From NCBI RefSeq assembly GCF_026626705.1, contig NZ_JAPNKC010000001.1:7334001-7398000 (forward strand): a DNA stretch of 64,000 nucleotides. The letters are read 5' to 3'. Numbering within the stretch: position 1 is the stretch's first letter; each line of letters starts with the position of its first letter. The position numbers and the translations under genes were made by a program. The stretch comes from Pyxidicoccus sp. MSG2 (GTDB taxonomy: Bacteria > Myxococcota > Myxococcia > Myxococcales > Myxococcaceae). Positions 52,472-61,722 of the stretch are shown here, in pieces. Below the pieces are notes generated by a model. The model did no database searches. It was not told the origin of the DNA and was given only the letters and a program-made list of their open reading frames with translations.

Positions 52472-53758
52472 ATGGACGAGCTTCAAAAACTGGAAGAGGA
52501 AGTGGTGCCGCAGGCCGGCTCGCACTTCCTCGACGGCGACAGGGAGCGGGCCCGGCACGAGATGCGGGGGCCCTTCGTGCTGCCCCCCGGGCCCGAGGGG
52601 TTCTCCTTCTCGCTCTACCAGTCCGTGGGCGTGGGGCTGATTCCGGGCCACAAGCTGGAGCTGCTGGAGAACGGGACGGTCTTCGAGCGCATGCTGCGGG
52701 ACATCCGCGGCGCGAAGCAGAGCATCCACATCCTCGTCTACATCTGGCGGCCGTGCGAGCTGTCGGACCGCGTCGTCGAGGCGCTGGTGGAGCGCGCCCG
52801 CGCGGGCGTGCAGTGCCGCGTGGTGGTGGACCCGGTGGGCAGCGAGGAGGTCAGCGGGGACAAGGACTTCGACCTCCAGGTGGAGAAGCGGCTCACCGAG
52901 GCCGGCGTGGAGGTGCACTACTACCGGCTGCTCGCGGGCAAGGTGGTGGGCCGGCTGCTGGGGCGCACCCACAACAAGATTGTCGTCGTCGATGGACGCA
53001 TCGGCTACACGGGCGGCTTCGGCATCTGGAAGGTGTGGGAGGGCGACGGCCTCAAGCCCGAGGAGTGGCGCGACACCAACGTGCGCGTCGAGGGCTCCGA
53101 GGTGCGCCGCATGCAGTTGTCCTTCTCGCGCCACTGGCAGGAGTCCGGGGGCGGGCTGCTGCCGCCGAGCGCCTTCCCGGAAGTGGAGGACCAGGAGTCC
53201 GAGGGCCCCGCGAGCGCGGGCTTCGTCGACAGCGCGGGCAAGCTGGGCGTCACGGATGCCGAGCGCATGGTCCGGCTCGTCATCGCCGCCGCGCGCGAGC
53301 GACTGTGGATTGCCAACGCGTACTTCACCCCGCCCAACGCGATTCTGGAGCAGCTCGAGGAGAAGTGCCGGCAGGGCGTGGAGATTCGCGTGCTCGGGCC
53401 CGGGCCCATCCATGACGTGCCCATCATCCGCGCGTCGCAGCGCTCCACGTACGAGCGACTGCTGGACGCGGGTGTGCGCATCTGGGAGTACCAGCCGTCG
53501 ATGCTCCACTCGAAGACGATTCTGGTGGATGACTGGCTCGCGGTGGTGGGCTCCACCAACCTGGACGTGCTGTCGCTCAACAAGCTGGGTGAGGGCTCGC
53601 TGGTGATGAGCGACCCGGAGTTCGTCCGGAAGCTGGAGCGGTGCTGGGCGAAGGATTTGCGCCACTCGAAGGAAATCACCCTGGAGAACGGGGGCCGCAC
53701 CAACCCGTGGCGGCGCCTGGCCCGACGGACCACACAGTTGGTGGGCCGGGACAGGTAG
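52472..53758 (+). CDS. phospholipase D/cardiolipin synthase-like protein
   Basis: 428 residues from ATG 52472; longer upstream extension is antisense to the neighbour and non-conserved. Two HKD motifs: RTHNKIVVVDGRIGYTGG (His167, Lys169, Asp174) and LHSKTILVDDWLAVVGSTNL (His346, Lys348). IHILVYIWRPCELSDRVVEA and RLVIAAARERLWIANAYFTP complete the two catalytic lobes. Unlike E. coli ClsA there is no N-terminal membrane helix, more like ClsB/YbhO. It condenses phosphatidylglycerol to cardiolipin or exchanges phosphatidyl groups. The C-terminus is basic (RRLARRTTQLVGRDR). Orientation opposite to its neighbours. Confidence 0.92.
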   Translation: MDELQKLEEEVVPQAGSHFLDGDRERARHEMRGPFVLPPGPEGFSFSLYQSVGVGLIPGHKLELLENGTVFERMLRDIRGAKQSIHILVYIWRPCELSDRVVEALVERARAGVQCRVVVDPVGSEEVSGDKDFDLQVEKRLTEAGVEVHYYRLLAGKVVGRLLGRTHNKIVVVDGRIGYTGGFGIWKVWEGDGLKPEEWRDTNVRVEGSEVRRMQLSFSRHWQESGGGLLPPSAFPEVEDQESEGPASAGFVDSAGKLGVTDAERMVRLVIAAARERLWIANAYFTPPNAILEQLEEKCRQGVEIRVLGPGPIHDVPIIRASQRSTYERLLDAGVRIWEYQPSMLHSKTILVDDWLAVVGSTNLDVLSLNKLGEGSLVMSDPEFVRKLERCWAKDLRHSKEITLENGGRTNPWRRLARRTTQLVGRDR

Positions 53759-54023
53759 GGGTCGCGCGACGGAACAGGCCTCCGCTTCGCTTCAGCGGGG
53801 GGCCGTCACGCCGACCGGCGTCCGCGAACTGGCGGACCTCCTCGCGGATGCGGCCGAGCACCTCGTCGATGTCGAAGGGGGCCTTGTCCTCGCGGGGCGG
53901 CGGCTCGGCCACCACCCCCGGGGCCGGAGTCTGCTCCGGCTCCCGGGGCTCGCGGACCGTGCGCGCACTCACCCTCGCGGGGGCGCGCCGGCTGGACGTC
54001 CTGCTGTTACGGGGTGACGTCAT
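53676..54023 (-). CDS. short hypothetical protein overlapping the PLD gene end (uncertain)
   Basis: 115 residues from ATG 54023, which overlaps the end of the following (upstream) small gene by 17 bp. The N-terminal half is basic and low-complexity; the middle KAPFDIDEVLGRIREEVRQF looks like a genuine conserved helix (this 'DVDEVLxRIREEV' phrase occurs at starts of other proteins). The last 27 codons are antisense to the phospholipase D gene and look non-native, so either the frame is shifted or the true stop was lost. Low confidence as a gene. Confidence 0.4.
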   Translation of the reverse strand: MTSPRNSRTSSRRAPARVSARTVREPREPEQTPAPGVVAEPPPREDKAPFDIDEVLGRIREEVRQFADAGRRDGPPLKRSGGLFRRATPTCPGPPTVWSVGPGAATGWCGPRSPG

Positions 54024-54210
54024 CCGAGCGCGCTTCGCGACTCTTGTTGGGGCCACCGTGGGTGCCGAAGTCTCCCGCGTTGCGATTGGCGGGGTAGACG
54101 TCCGTGTCGTCCCGGCGCTCGCGGCCCTGGCCCGACACGTCTCCGGAGTCCGCCCTGCGGGGTTGGGGCTCCGGTGCGTTCGCTCGTCCCTTGTCCTGCT
54201 TCTTCGCCAT
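54007..54210 (-). CDS. small hydrophilic protein, unknown
   Basis: 67 residues from ATG 54210, preceded by AGGAGG at ideal spacing. MAKKQDKGRANAPEPQPRRA, then DSGDVSGQGRERRDDTDVYP and ANRNAGDFGTHGGPNKSREA. Entirely polar, no predicted folds, probably disordered; the composition resembles small stress- or development-related hydrophilins. The strong ribosome binding site is the main support. It is followed by an overlapping frame (53676-54023). Confidence 0.6.
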   Translation of the reverse strand: MAKKQDKGRANAPEPQPRRADSGDVSGQGRERRDDTDVYPANRNAGDFGTHGGPNKSREARSDDVTP

Positions 54211-54329
54211 GGTCTGCCTCCTGGTCCCGAAAGGTGGGGACGGTGGAGGGACATGGCCCCGGCTCACTCCAGGGCCCGCTGGTAGGGCAGGGGAGCGAGG
54301 GTCGCCTTCCCGAGAGGTGACCTGCGAAG

Positions 54330-54842
54330 TCAGGCGGCCGGCTTCGTCAGGTCCAGCGCGTACCAGTTGTCGCAGCCGAAGTGCCCCGTCTTGCCCATGG
54401 GCGCGCACAGGGGTTCGAAGCCCAGGCGCCGGTAGAGCTTCTGCGCCTGCTTCATCCCCGCGAGCGTCTCCAGGTAGCAGAGCCGGAAGCCCGCCTCGCG
54501 CGCGAAGTCCAGGCAGCGGCGGAGCATGCGCTCGCCCGCACCCAGGCCACGGGCCTCGGGGAGGAAGTACATCTTCCGCAGCTCGCAGACGCCGGGGTCT
54601 CCGCCGTCCAGCGGAGCGATTCCGGCGCCGCCGATGACGCGGCCGTTCCGCTCCACGACGAAGTAGCCGTGACGGGGGCGCGAGTAGGCCGCGCTCATCG
54701 TCGAGACCTCGGGGTCGTGGATGGCGAAGCCGGGGCCGTCCGCGCCGAACTCCGGCATCACCGTGCGGATGATGGAGGCCACCGCCGCGTCGTCCCGGGG
54801 CTCGATGGGACGGAGGACCAGGGTTTCCGTGCTCGTGCTCAT
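54330..54842 (-). CDS. GNAT-family N-acetyltransferase
   Basis: 170 residues from ATG 54842 (MSTSTETLVLRPIEPRDDAA); the longer frame upstream is non-conserved. GNAT motifs: LVLRPIEPRDDAAVASIIRT, YFVVERNGRVIGGAGIAPLD, CELRKMYFLPEARGLGAGER with the acetyl-CoA-binding R/QxxGxG/A (RGLGAG), FRLCYLETLAGMKQAQKLYR, RLGFEPL. Typical length. The substrate cannot be told. It lies about 200 bp upstream of, and divergent from, the giant membrane protein gene. Confidence 0.92.
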   Translation of the reverse strand: MSTSTETLVLRPIEPRDDAAVASIIRTVMPEFGADGPGFAIHDPEVSTMSAAYSRPRHGYFVVERNGRVIGGAGIAPLDGGDPGVCELRKMYFLPEARGLGAGERMLRRCLDFAREAGFRLCYLETLAGMKQAQKLYRRLGFEPLCAPMGKTGHFGCDNWYALDLTKPAA

Positions 54843-55045
54843 GGGGGCCGCAACGTTCCACAGCCCGCGCCGGAGGGCCAGCGTCCGCGTGAGGTGCGTT
54901 CCGGAGCGCGCACCCGGTGTGCACCCCGGTGCACAGGTGACACCGGGACGACGCACCGGCGAAGGCGCCTCCAGAGGGGGCTGATTTCCATGGGCCCGGA
55001 TTCCGGGGCATCCTTCGTGGCACGTCCGTTGTATCGAGGGGGGAT

Positions 55046-58000
55046 ATGTACTGCCCTGACTGCCGGCAGGAACGGCTTGGCACTGCCCGACATTGCGCGT
55101 TGTGTGGCACCACGATGGCGCTGCGTCCGCGCAACGTCGTGGAGGCCGAGCTCGCGCATGTGCACTTCCTGCTCGATGAGCTGAAGCGCTGGGACTCTTC
55201 CGAAGTGCCGCGCAACGTGTCGCGGTTCCTCTCCGAGCGGTACGAGCGACAGGCTCGCATCCTGCTCTCCGTGCTCACGGAGATGCCCGTCGATGCGCAG
55301 GGCCGCGTTCCCGTGACGGGGGCGGCAGCGGTCGCACCGGGGCTCATCGAAGCGGCTCCCGCCGTGGTAGCCCCGCACGAGTCCGGTGCCGCGCCGGTCC
55401 CGGTGGAAGCGGTGGCGCGCACCGTGGAGTCGGTGGAGGCGGCTGTTTCGGCTGAAGCCGTGGCGCCTGTCGCGCAGTCGGTGGAGGCGGCTGTTTCGGC
55501 GGAAGCCGTGGTGCCTGTCGCGCAGTCGGTGGAGGCGGCCCCGTCGGAGCCCGCGGCTTCGGCTGAAGCCGTGGCGCCTGTCGCGCAGTCGGTGGAGGCG
55601 GCCCCGGCAGAGCCCGCGGCTTCGACGGAAGCGGTTGAACCCGTCGCGGAGCCGGCGGCGCGCCCGGCGGAGCCTGCCGCTTCGACGGAGCCCGCGGCTG
55701 CGCCTCCGGAGGCAACGCAAGACGACGCGCGGGAAGAGCCGGCCCGCGAGCCCAAGGCCCGTGCACCGGGGCTGCCCCGTCCCCGCCGCCTGCCGCTGCC
55801 GCCGAATCCGGCAGAGGCGTACGCGGAGCCTCCGCAGCCGCGCACCGCCACCGCGCGCCTCGTCGAGGAGACCTCCACCTGGAACCGGGTGTGGAGGCCG
55901 TTCCTCTACGAGAGCATCATGTGGTTCGTCGGTGCCTTCCTCATCCTCTCGGGCACCCTCTACTTCGTCTTCGAGAGCTGGGCGGGGATGTCCTCCAGCC
56001 TCCGCTCGCTCACCGTCTTCGGCATGACGGCCGGGTACTCCGCCGGCTTCTCCATCTGGGGCGCGTACCTCGCCCGGCGCGAGGCGCTGCGCAACCCCGG
56101 CCACATCCTCGGCCTCATCGGCTCGGCCGCCGCGCCGCTCGCGGGCATCGCGCTCGGACCCCTGGACATGGGCGAGGCGCTCCACTTCGGCGGCGTGGGC
56201 CCCCTGCTGCTCATCCCCATGTTGCTGGCGTGGTCCGGCATTGCCGCCGTCCTCGTGCGCAAGCCGGCCGAGTCCCTCGACGCCCCCTCCCGGCCGCTCG
56301 TGCAGGCCGTCCTCGCCGCGAGCACGTTGATGATGGGGCTGGCCCCGCTCGCCGCGAAGCTCGGCGGCGCCGCGTCGTGGCTCAACCTCCTGCCCTGCGC
56401 GCTCTTCTTCGTCCTCTCCTCGCGCCCGACTCCGGAGCCGCGCAAGAGCGCCGCGCTCGTCTTCGCCGTGGCGGCGCCGCTCTACCTCCTCGCCCTCTAC
56501 TCGGTGCGACTGCACGTGGCACTGGTGGGCGTGGACCTGGAGCCCGTGCCGGGCACGTATGCGCCCTTCGTCGCCGTCCTGCTCGCCACGGCCCTTCGCT
56601 TCCGCACGCTGGAGCCCGAGCGTGCCGCCGACACGCTCGCGCTCGGCGTGGTCTCCCTCCAGGTGGCCTCGCTGGCCGCCGCCGCGACGGCCCCCGCGCC
56701 CGCGTTCTTCGTCACCGCCGCCGTGCTCACGTGGACACTGGTGACGCTGGCGCGCGGTGGCCTCGCCCGGCTGCCGTGGGTGTACGGCGCCTACGCGAGC
56801 ACCTACTTCGCCTACGCCTCCAGCGCGCAGCTCATCCCCGGTCCGGTGAAGCGCTTCATCGACGCGCTCAAGGGGCGGCTCGGCTACCCCGTCACCGACG
56901 CCCTGCCCCTCCAGTACGGCGCGCTGTCCGCGCTGCCCTTCGTCACCGCGGGCGTCGTGCTCGCGGTGATGCGGCTGTGGCGCGGTGAGCGCACGGGCAA
57001 CGCGCGCGACCTCGCCTTCGCGGAGGTGCTGCTGCGCGCCACCGCCGTGGCCAGCCCGCTGTTCGCCTTCTATGGCATGGCGGGTCCCGACTCGCGCCCT
57101 GCCTTCTGGAGCGCGCTCGGCATGTGCCTGGTGTGCCTGACAGCGGGCCTGCTGGTGGAGCGCTTCTACCTGGTCGCCGTGGGCGCCGGCCTGGCGCTGC
57201 TGCTGCCACTCCACGCCGCCATCGTGCTGGGCGCTCCGGGCGCGTCCGTCGTGTCCGGTGTGCTGGCGCTGGTGCTCGCCGGCGTGAGCCTGCTGTGCAC
57301 CTCGCGCACGCGCTGGCTGCTCGCCTCCGTCGTGGGGGTGACGGCGTCTGTCGGCTTCCTGATGGGCATCTCTGGCGGCGGCGCGGCGTCCGTGACGGGC
57401 GTGGTGCTGTGTGGCTCCGCGGCGATCGTCGCCGCCCTGGCGGTGCAGAGCGCGCCGGCCCTGGCGTTCGCCGCGCTCCTCGCCGCGGCGGCCCTGCCGA
57501 AGCTGGCCGGCCAGGTGTCTCCAGCCGCGGTGGCGCCCGCGCTCGCGGTCGTCGCGCTCGGCCTCGCGCTGCTGGGTGAGCGGGGCGGGCTGGCGCGGCT
57601 GCTGGGGCTGCCCGCCGTCTTCTACGCCGTGCTCGCGCTGCCCTGGGGTCTGGCGTCCGAGGTGCCGGGGCTGGGGCTGGTGGTGCTCACCGCCGCGGCC
57701 GCCGTCGCGGTGACGTCGCGCACGTTCCCCGTCGTGCGGCCGCTCGCGGTCATCATCGCCGCGCTCGCGCTGCTGCCCGACCTGCGCGGTGTCTACGAGC
57801 CCTGGGGCGGGTGGATGTCTCCGGGCCTGTCCGCGTCGCTGTTCGTGCTCTGGTCGCTGGGCACCTCGCTCTCCGCCGTGCGCTGGGGCAAGAGCGCCAG
57901 CACCACCACGGCGGCGCTGGTGGCGATCCTCTTCTCACTGGTCCCCGTGGCCGCCGGCTCGGGGCAGCACGTGCCCCTGATGCTCGCGGCGGCGCTCGCG

Positions 58001-61000
58001 GCCCTGCTCACCGCGCGTGCGCTGCCCGCGGGCCTCAGTGTCGGCGTGGCCTCGCTGTATGCCGTCGTCGCCCTCGCCGACGTGGGCCCCGTGGCGATGT
58101 TGGCGCTGGCCACCGTGCTGAGTGTCCTCGCCGTGCTGGAGGAGGTGCCCGCCGTGCTGCGCATCGGCGCGGGTGGCCGGCGCTTCGCCCTGGTCGCCAC
58201 ACTGGGCGCTGTCATCGCACTGGGCATCAGTGTGGTGCAGTGGGACGACGCGGGCCTGCCGCTGCTGGTGCTGGGCACGCTGGTGCTGCCGCTGCTGTGG
58301 ACGCGTGCCAACCAGATGCCCTTCTTCGCTGCCCTCATGGTGCCCTACACCCTGGTGGGCATCGCCGTGGTGGGTGGGACGCCGCCCGTCTGGGCACAGG
58401 TGCTGCCGCTGGTGGCACTGGCCGTGGTGCGCGCCGTGGAGCACTTCCCGGCCGTGGCCTCGCTGCTCTTGCGCTCGCGGGAGGAGAAGCCCCGGCGCGA
58501 GCTGTCCGTGTGGATGCAGGGCGCGCTCGCGGTGGTGACGCCGCTGCTGCTGTTGTTGCCGTGGGCGGGCTCCGGTCCCGTGTACTTCCTCACCGCCGCG
58601 CTGGCGCTGATGCCGGGGGCGCGACCCTTCCTGCGCGTCTGTGGGGCGGCGCTATTCCTCCTCTTCGTGCCCCAGGCGCGGCCTGTCGTCACGAGCCTGC
58701 TGCTGGCGCTCGCCCTGGCCGCGCACCACCGGCCCGCCGCGCTGTGGGCCTTCTTCCGGTGTGAGCCGGACGCGACGCTGCGGCCCGCGACGGTCTTCAC
58801 GGCGCTCGCGTTCGCGGTGCTGCCCGCGCTGGCGGAGCCCACGCCCCTGCACCTGGCAGTGCTGGCCGCCGTGCTGGTCGCCGCCGCGTTCCTGCTGTCT
58901 CGCCGGTGGTTGCTCACCCCCGCGGTGTGGGCCCTGGCGCTCGCGCCCGTGGGCCAGGTCGATGCTCACGCCTTGCTGGAGTGGCGGCCCGAGGCGGGGC
59001 TGCCCATCATCGCCGTGGCGCTGGGCGCGGCGCTGCTGTCCGCGGTGAGCCAGTCCGGCCGCGTGCAGCGCGCGCTCACCACCGCCTTCGCCCGCGTGCT
59101 GCCGGAGTTGGAGGGCACGTGGAGCGAGCCGCTGTGGGTGGGCGGCGCGGGCTCGCTGGGGCTGCTGCTGGCGGGGCGGCTGCTGGACACGGGCCCGGGC
59201 GCGCTGACGCTGCCCATGGCGCTGGGGGCGGGACTGACGTCGTGCGTCCTCATGGTGGCGCGCACCCGGTGGATGGCCAACGTGGCCACCGGGCTGCTGG
59301 GCCTGTCGCTCATCGCCGCGGTGCCGCCGCTGTGGGCGCCCGCGGTGGTCAGCGGGGCGGGGCTGACGCTGTGCCTGCTGGGAATGTGGCTGGACGGGCG
59401 CGGCCTGCGCGTGGGCGCGGCGCTGCACCACGGCGGATGGGTGCTGTCGCTGCTGTCGCTGGCGGGCCTGAGGGACTTGGAGCACCTGGGCACGCCGCTG
59501 TGCATCTTCTTCGGCCTGGGCGCCGCGTGGGCCGTGGTGCTGCGGCGCCGCGAGCGCGAGGTGGTGGGCTGGCTGGCCTCGCTCGCCGCCGTGCACGGGT
59601 GGCTGATGCACCTGGGCGCGGTGTACTGGCCCGGGCGGGGCTTGGAGTTCATCCTCCCGTATTGCGGCGCCGCCAGCGCGCTGCTCGCCACGCTGGCGAT
59701 GCGCGTGGCGGGGAAGCCGTGGCGCCGGGGCGTGGGGCGCGGCTTCACCGTCGTCGCGCTCACCGAGGTGCTGCTGGGGCTGGTACATCCCACGCCCCTG
59801 CACCTGGCCGTGCTGGCCGCCGTGCTGGCCGCCGCCGCGTTCCTGCTGTCTCGCCGGTGGTTGCTCACCCCCGCGGTGTGGGCCCTGGCGCTCGCGCCCG
59901 TGGGCCAGGTCAGCACGCATGCCTTGCTGGAGTGGCGGCCCGAGGCGGGGCTGTCCATCATCGCCGTGGCGCTGGGCGCGGCGCTGCTGTCCGCGGTGTG
60001 CCAGTCCGGCCGCGTGCAGCGCGCGCTCGCCACCGCCTTCGCCCGCGTGCTGCCGGAGTTGGAGGGCACGTGGAGCGAGCCGCTATGGGTGGGCGGCGCG
60101 GGCTCGCTGGGGTTGCTGCTGGTGGGGCGGCTGCTGGTCACGGGCCCGGGCGCGCTGACGCTGCCCATGGCGCTGGGCGCGGGGCTGACGTCGTGCGTCC
60201 TCATGGTGGCGCGCACCCGGTGGATGGCCAACGTGGCCACCGGGCTGCTGGGTCTGTCGCTCATCGCCGCGGTGCCGCCGTTGTGGGCGCCCGCGGTGGT
60301 CAGCGGGGCGGGGCTGACGCTGTGCCTGCTGGGAATGTGGCTGGACGGGCGCGGCCTGCGAGTGGGCGCGGCGCTGCACCACGGAGGCTGGGTGCTGTCG
60401 CTGCTGTCGCTGGCGGGCCTGCGGGACTTGGAGCACCTGGGCACGCCGCTGTGCATCTTCTTCGGCCTGGGCGCCGCGTGGGCCGTGGTGTTGCGGCGCC
60501 GCGAGCGCGAGGTGGTGGGCTGGCTGGCCTCGCTCGCCGCCGTGCACGGGTGGCTGATGCACCTGGGCGCGGTGTATTCGTCCGGGCGGGGCTCGGCGTT
60601 CATCTTCCCGTACTTCGGTGCCGCCAGCGCGCTGCTCGCCACGCTGGCGCTGCTCGTGGCGGGGAAGTCGTGGCGCCGGGGCGTGGGGCACGGCTTCACC
60701 GTCGTCGCGCTCACCGAGGTGTTGCTGGGCCTGTCCCTGCTGGGCGCCACCGGGGACGGCCTGCGCGAGGCGCTCGTCGCCACCGTCTCGCTGGCCGTGC
60801 TGCTCTTCGCGCTGGTGCGCCGCGCGGCCGTGGAGGAGGACGAGACGTCCGCCTTCCTCGCGCAGGGCGTGCTCGCGCTGGGCTACCTCTCCGTGCGTCT
60901 GCTGGGCATGGGCGTGATGCCCGGCCCCGCGGACAGCCTCGCCGCGCTGGTGGGCGGCGCCGTCTTCACCGGCCTCTACTTCTTCGTCCAGCGCGAGGGC

Positions 61001-61681
61001 TCGGGACTGAAGGCCTTCCGCCGGCCCGCGCTGGTGGGCGCGTTCCTCTTCCCGATGGCCGGCCTGCTCTCCGCGCCGTGGGACGAGCCGCTCCAGGTGG
61101 CCGCGCTGCTGGTGGGGCACGCCGCGCACTTCGCCGCGCTGGGCACGCACCCGTCGCGCCGGGGCCCGGCGTCGCTGGCGGCGGTGCTGGCCTTCAACGC
61201 GGCGCTGCTCCTGGTGTGGCAGGGCACCGGCGCCGGGGAGCCGCAGTTCTACGTCATCCCCGCGGGGCTCTCGCTGCTCTCGCTCCTGCGCGTGTTCCGC
61301 GCCTCCATCGAGGAGGACACCTACGCACGGCTGCGGGCCTTCGCAGTCACCGGCATCTACGTGGCCGGCGCGTGGAAGCCGCTCATGTTCAGCGACGGCG
61401 GCTCCATGCTCCTGTGTGTGGTGCTCTGCGTGGTGGGCGTGGGCTTCGGCATCGCCCTGCGCATCCGCTCGTACGTGTACCTGGGCACCGCGTTCCTGGT
61501 GACGTGCATCGCCGCGAACCTCGTGCGCTTCGGCATGAGGGACCACCGCATCGCCGCCGCGTCGCTGTTCATGCTGGGCCTGCTCGTCATCGGCTCCATG
61601 GTGATGCTCAGCGCCCACCGCGCCACCCTGCTCCAGAGGTATGCGCGGGTGCGAGACATGCTCTCCACCTGGGAGGGATGA
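55046..61681 (+). CDS. giant multispan membrane protein with zinc ribbon and internal duplication
   Basis: 2211 residues; GAGGGGGG sits just before the ATG. An N-terminal zinc ribbon (Cys3, Cys6, Cys17, Cys20) and a helical piece (EAELAHVHFLLDELKRWDSS) precede an Ala/Pro/Glu-rich repeat (residues about 110-250, 'EAVAPVAQSVEA' units). From about 290 onward it is nearly all hydrophobic helices, dozens of likely TM segments, without long soluble domains; ends with a short helix DMLSTWEG. Residues about 1265-1897 are a tandem duplication (two 317-residue copies). I do not recognise a family; it resembles the DUF2157/DUF2339-like group of large membrane proteins but longer. Followed 41 bp later by an NlpC/P60-like lipoprotein gene. 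Confidence 0.85.
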   Translation: MYCPDCRQERLGTARHCALCGTTMALRPRNVVEAELAHVHFLLDELKRWDSSEVPRNVSRFLSERYERQARILLSVLTEMPVDAQGRVPVTGAAAVAPGLIEAAPAVVAPHESGAAPVPVEAVARTVESVEAAVSAEAVAPVAQSVEAAVSAEAVVPVAQSVEAAPSEPAASAEAVAPVAQSVEAAPAEPAASTEAVEPVAEPAARPAEPAASTEPAAAPPEATQDDAREEPAREPKARAPGLPRPRRLPLPPNPAEAYAEPPQPRTATARLVEETSTWNRVWRPFLYESIMWFVGAFLILSGTLYFVFESWAGMSSSLRSLTVFGMTAGYSAGFSIWGAYLARREALRNPGHILGLIGSAAAPLAGIALGPLDMGEALHFGGVGPLLLIPMLLAWSGIAAVLVRKPAESLDAPSRPLVQAVLAASTLMMGLAPLAAKLGGAASWLNLLPCALFFVLSSRPTPEPRKSAALVFAVAAPLYLLALYSVRLHVALVGVDLEPVPGTYAPFVAVLLATALRFRTLEPERAADTLALGVVSLQVASLAAAATAPAPAFFVTAAVLTWTLVTLARGGLARLPWVYGAYASTYFAYASSAQLIPGPVKRFIDALKGRLGYPVTDALPLQYGALSALPFVTAGVVLAVMRLWRGERTGNARDLAFAEVLLRATAVASPLFAFYGMAGPDSRPAFWSALGMCLVCLTAGLLVERFYLVAVGAGLALLLPLHAAIVLGAPGASVVSGVLALVLAGVSLLCTSRTRWLLASVVGVTASVGFLMGISGGGAASVTGVVLCGSAAIVAALAVQSAPALAFAALLAAAALPKLAGQVSPAAVAPALAVVALGLALLGERGGLARLLGLPAVFYAVLALPWGLASEVPGLGLVVLTAAAAVAVTSRTFPVVRPLAVIIAALALLPDLRGVYEPWGGWMSPGLSASLFVLWSLGTSLSAVRWGKSASTTTAALVAILFSLVPVAAGSGQHVPLMLAAALAALLTARALPAGLSVGVASLYAVVALADVGPVAMLALATVLSVLAVLEEVPAVLRIGAGGRRFALVATLGAVIALGISVVQWDDAGLPLLVLGTLVLPLLWTRANQMPFFAALMVPYTLVGIAVVGGTPPVWAQVLPLVALAVVRAVEHFPAVASLLLRSREEKPRRELSVWMQGALAVVTPLLLLLPWAGSGPVYFLTAALALMPGARPFLRVCGAALFLLFVPQARPVVTSLLLALALAAHHRPAALWAFFRCEPDATLRPATVFTALAFAVLPALAEPTPLHLAVLAAVLVAAAFLLSRRWLLTPAVWALALAPVGQVDAHALLEWRPEAGLPIIAVALGAALLSAVSQSGRVQRALTTAFARVLPELEGTWSEPLWVGGAGSLGLLLAGRLLDTGPGALTLPMALGAGLTSCVLMVARTRWMANVATGLLGLSLIAAVPPLWAPAVVSGAGLTLCLLGMWLDGRGLRVGAALHHGGWVLSLLSLAGLRDLEHLGTPLCIFFGLGAAWAVVLRRREREVVGWLASLAAVHGWLMHLGAVYWPGRGLEFILPYCGAASALLATLAMRVAGKPWRRGVGRGFTVVALTEVLLGLVHPTPLHLAVLAAVLAAAAFLLSRRWLLTPAVWALALAPVGQVSTHALLEWRPEAGLSIIAVALGAALLSAVCQSGRVQRALATAFARVLPELEGTWSEPLWVGGAGSLGLLLVGRLLVTGPGALTLPMALGAGLTSCVLMVARTRWMANVATGLLGLSLIAAVPPLWAPAVVSGAGLTLCLLGMWLDGRGLRVGAALHHGGWVLSLLSLAGLRDLEHLGTPLCIFFGLGAAWAVVLRRREREVVGWLASLAAVHGWLMHLGAVYSSGRGSAFIFPYFGAASALLATLALLVAGKSWRRGVGHGFTVVALTEVLLGLSLLGATGDGLREALVATVSLAVLLFALVRRAAVEEDETSAFLAQGVLALGYLSVRLLGMGVMPGPADSLAALVGGAVFTGLYFFVQREGSGLKAFRRPALVGAFLFPMAGLLSAPWDEPLQVAALLVGHAAHFAALGTHPSRRGPASLAAVLAFNAALLLVWQGTGAGEPQFYVIPAGLSLLSLLRVFRASIEEDTYARLRAFAVTGIYVAGAWKPLMFSDGGSMLLCVVLCVVGVGFGIALRIRSYVYLGTAFLVTCIAANLVRFGMRDHRIAAASLFMLGLLVIGSMVMLSAHRATLLQRYARVRDMLSTWEG
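55438..55700 (+). repeat. Ala/Pro/Glu-rich in-frame repeats in the giant protein
   Basis: Irregular units of about 48-66 bp related to GCGGCTGTTTCGGCTGAAGC, encoding EAVAPVAQSVEAA(V/P)S(A/E) variants, between the zinc-ribbon head and the membrane part. Likely a flexible linker that expands by slippage. Confidence 0.8.
58838..60736 (+). repeat. 951-bp tandem duplication inside the giant membrane protein
   Basis: Two copies (58838-59788 and 59789-60736) with a 951-bp (317-codon) offset. By eye the proteins differ at about 18 positions, mostly near the copy ends; about 150 central residues (from TGPGALTLPMALGAGLTS to LMHLGAVY) are identical, with only synonymous base changes. In frame, adds roughly ten TM helices. 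Confidence 0.92.
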
Positions 61682-61722
61682 CACGGAGAGTTCTTGGCGA
61701 CACGCCCGGGAGGTGGGATTGA

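Noticed and set aside
55438..55700. Repeats considered as a CRISPR array
   Set aside because: They are in frame within a coding region, adjacent without spacers, and encode a repetitive Ala/Pro/Glu linker.
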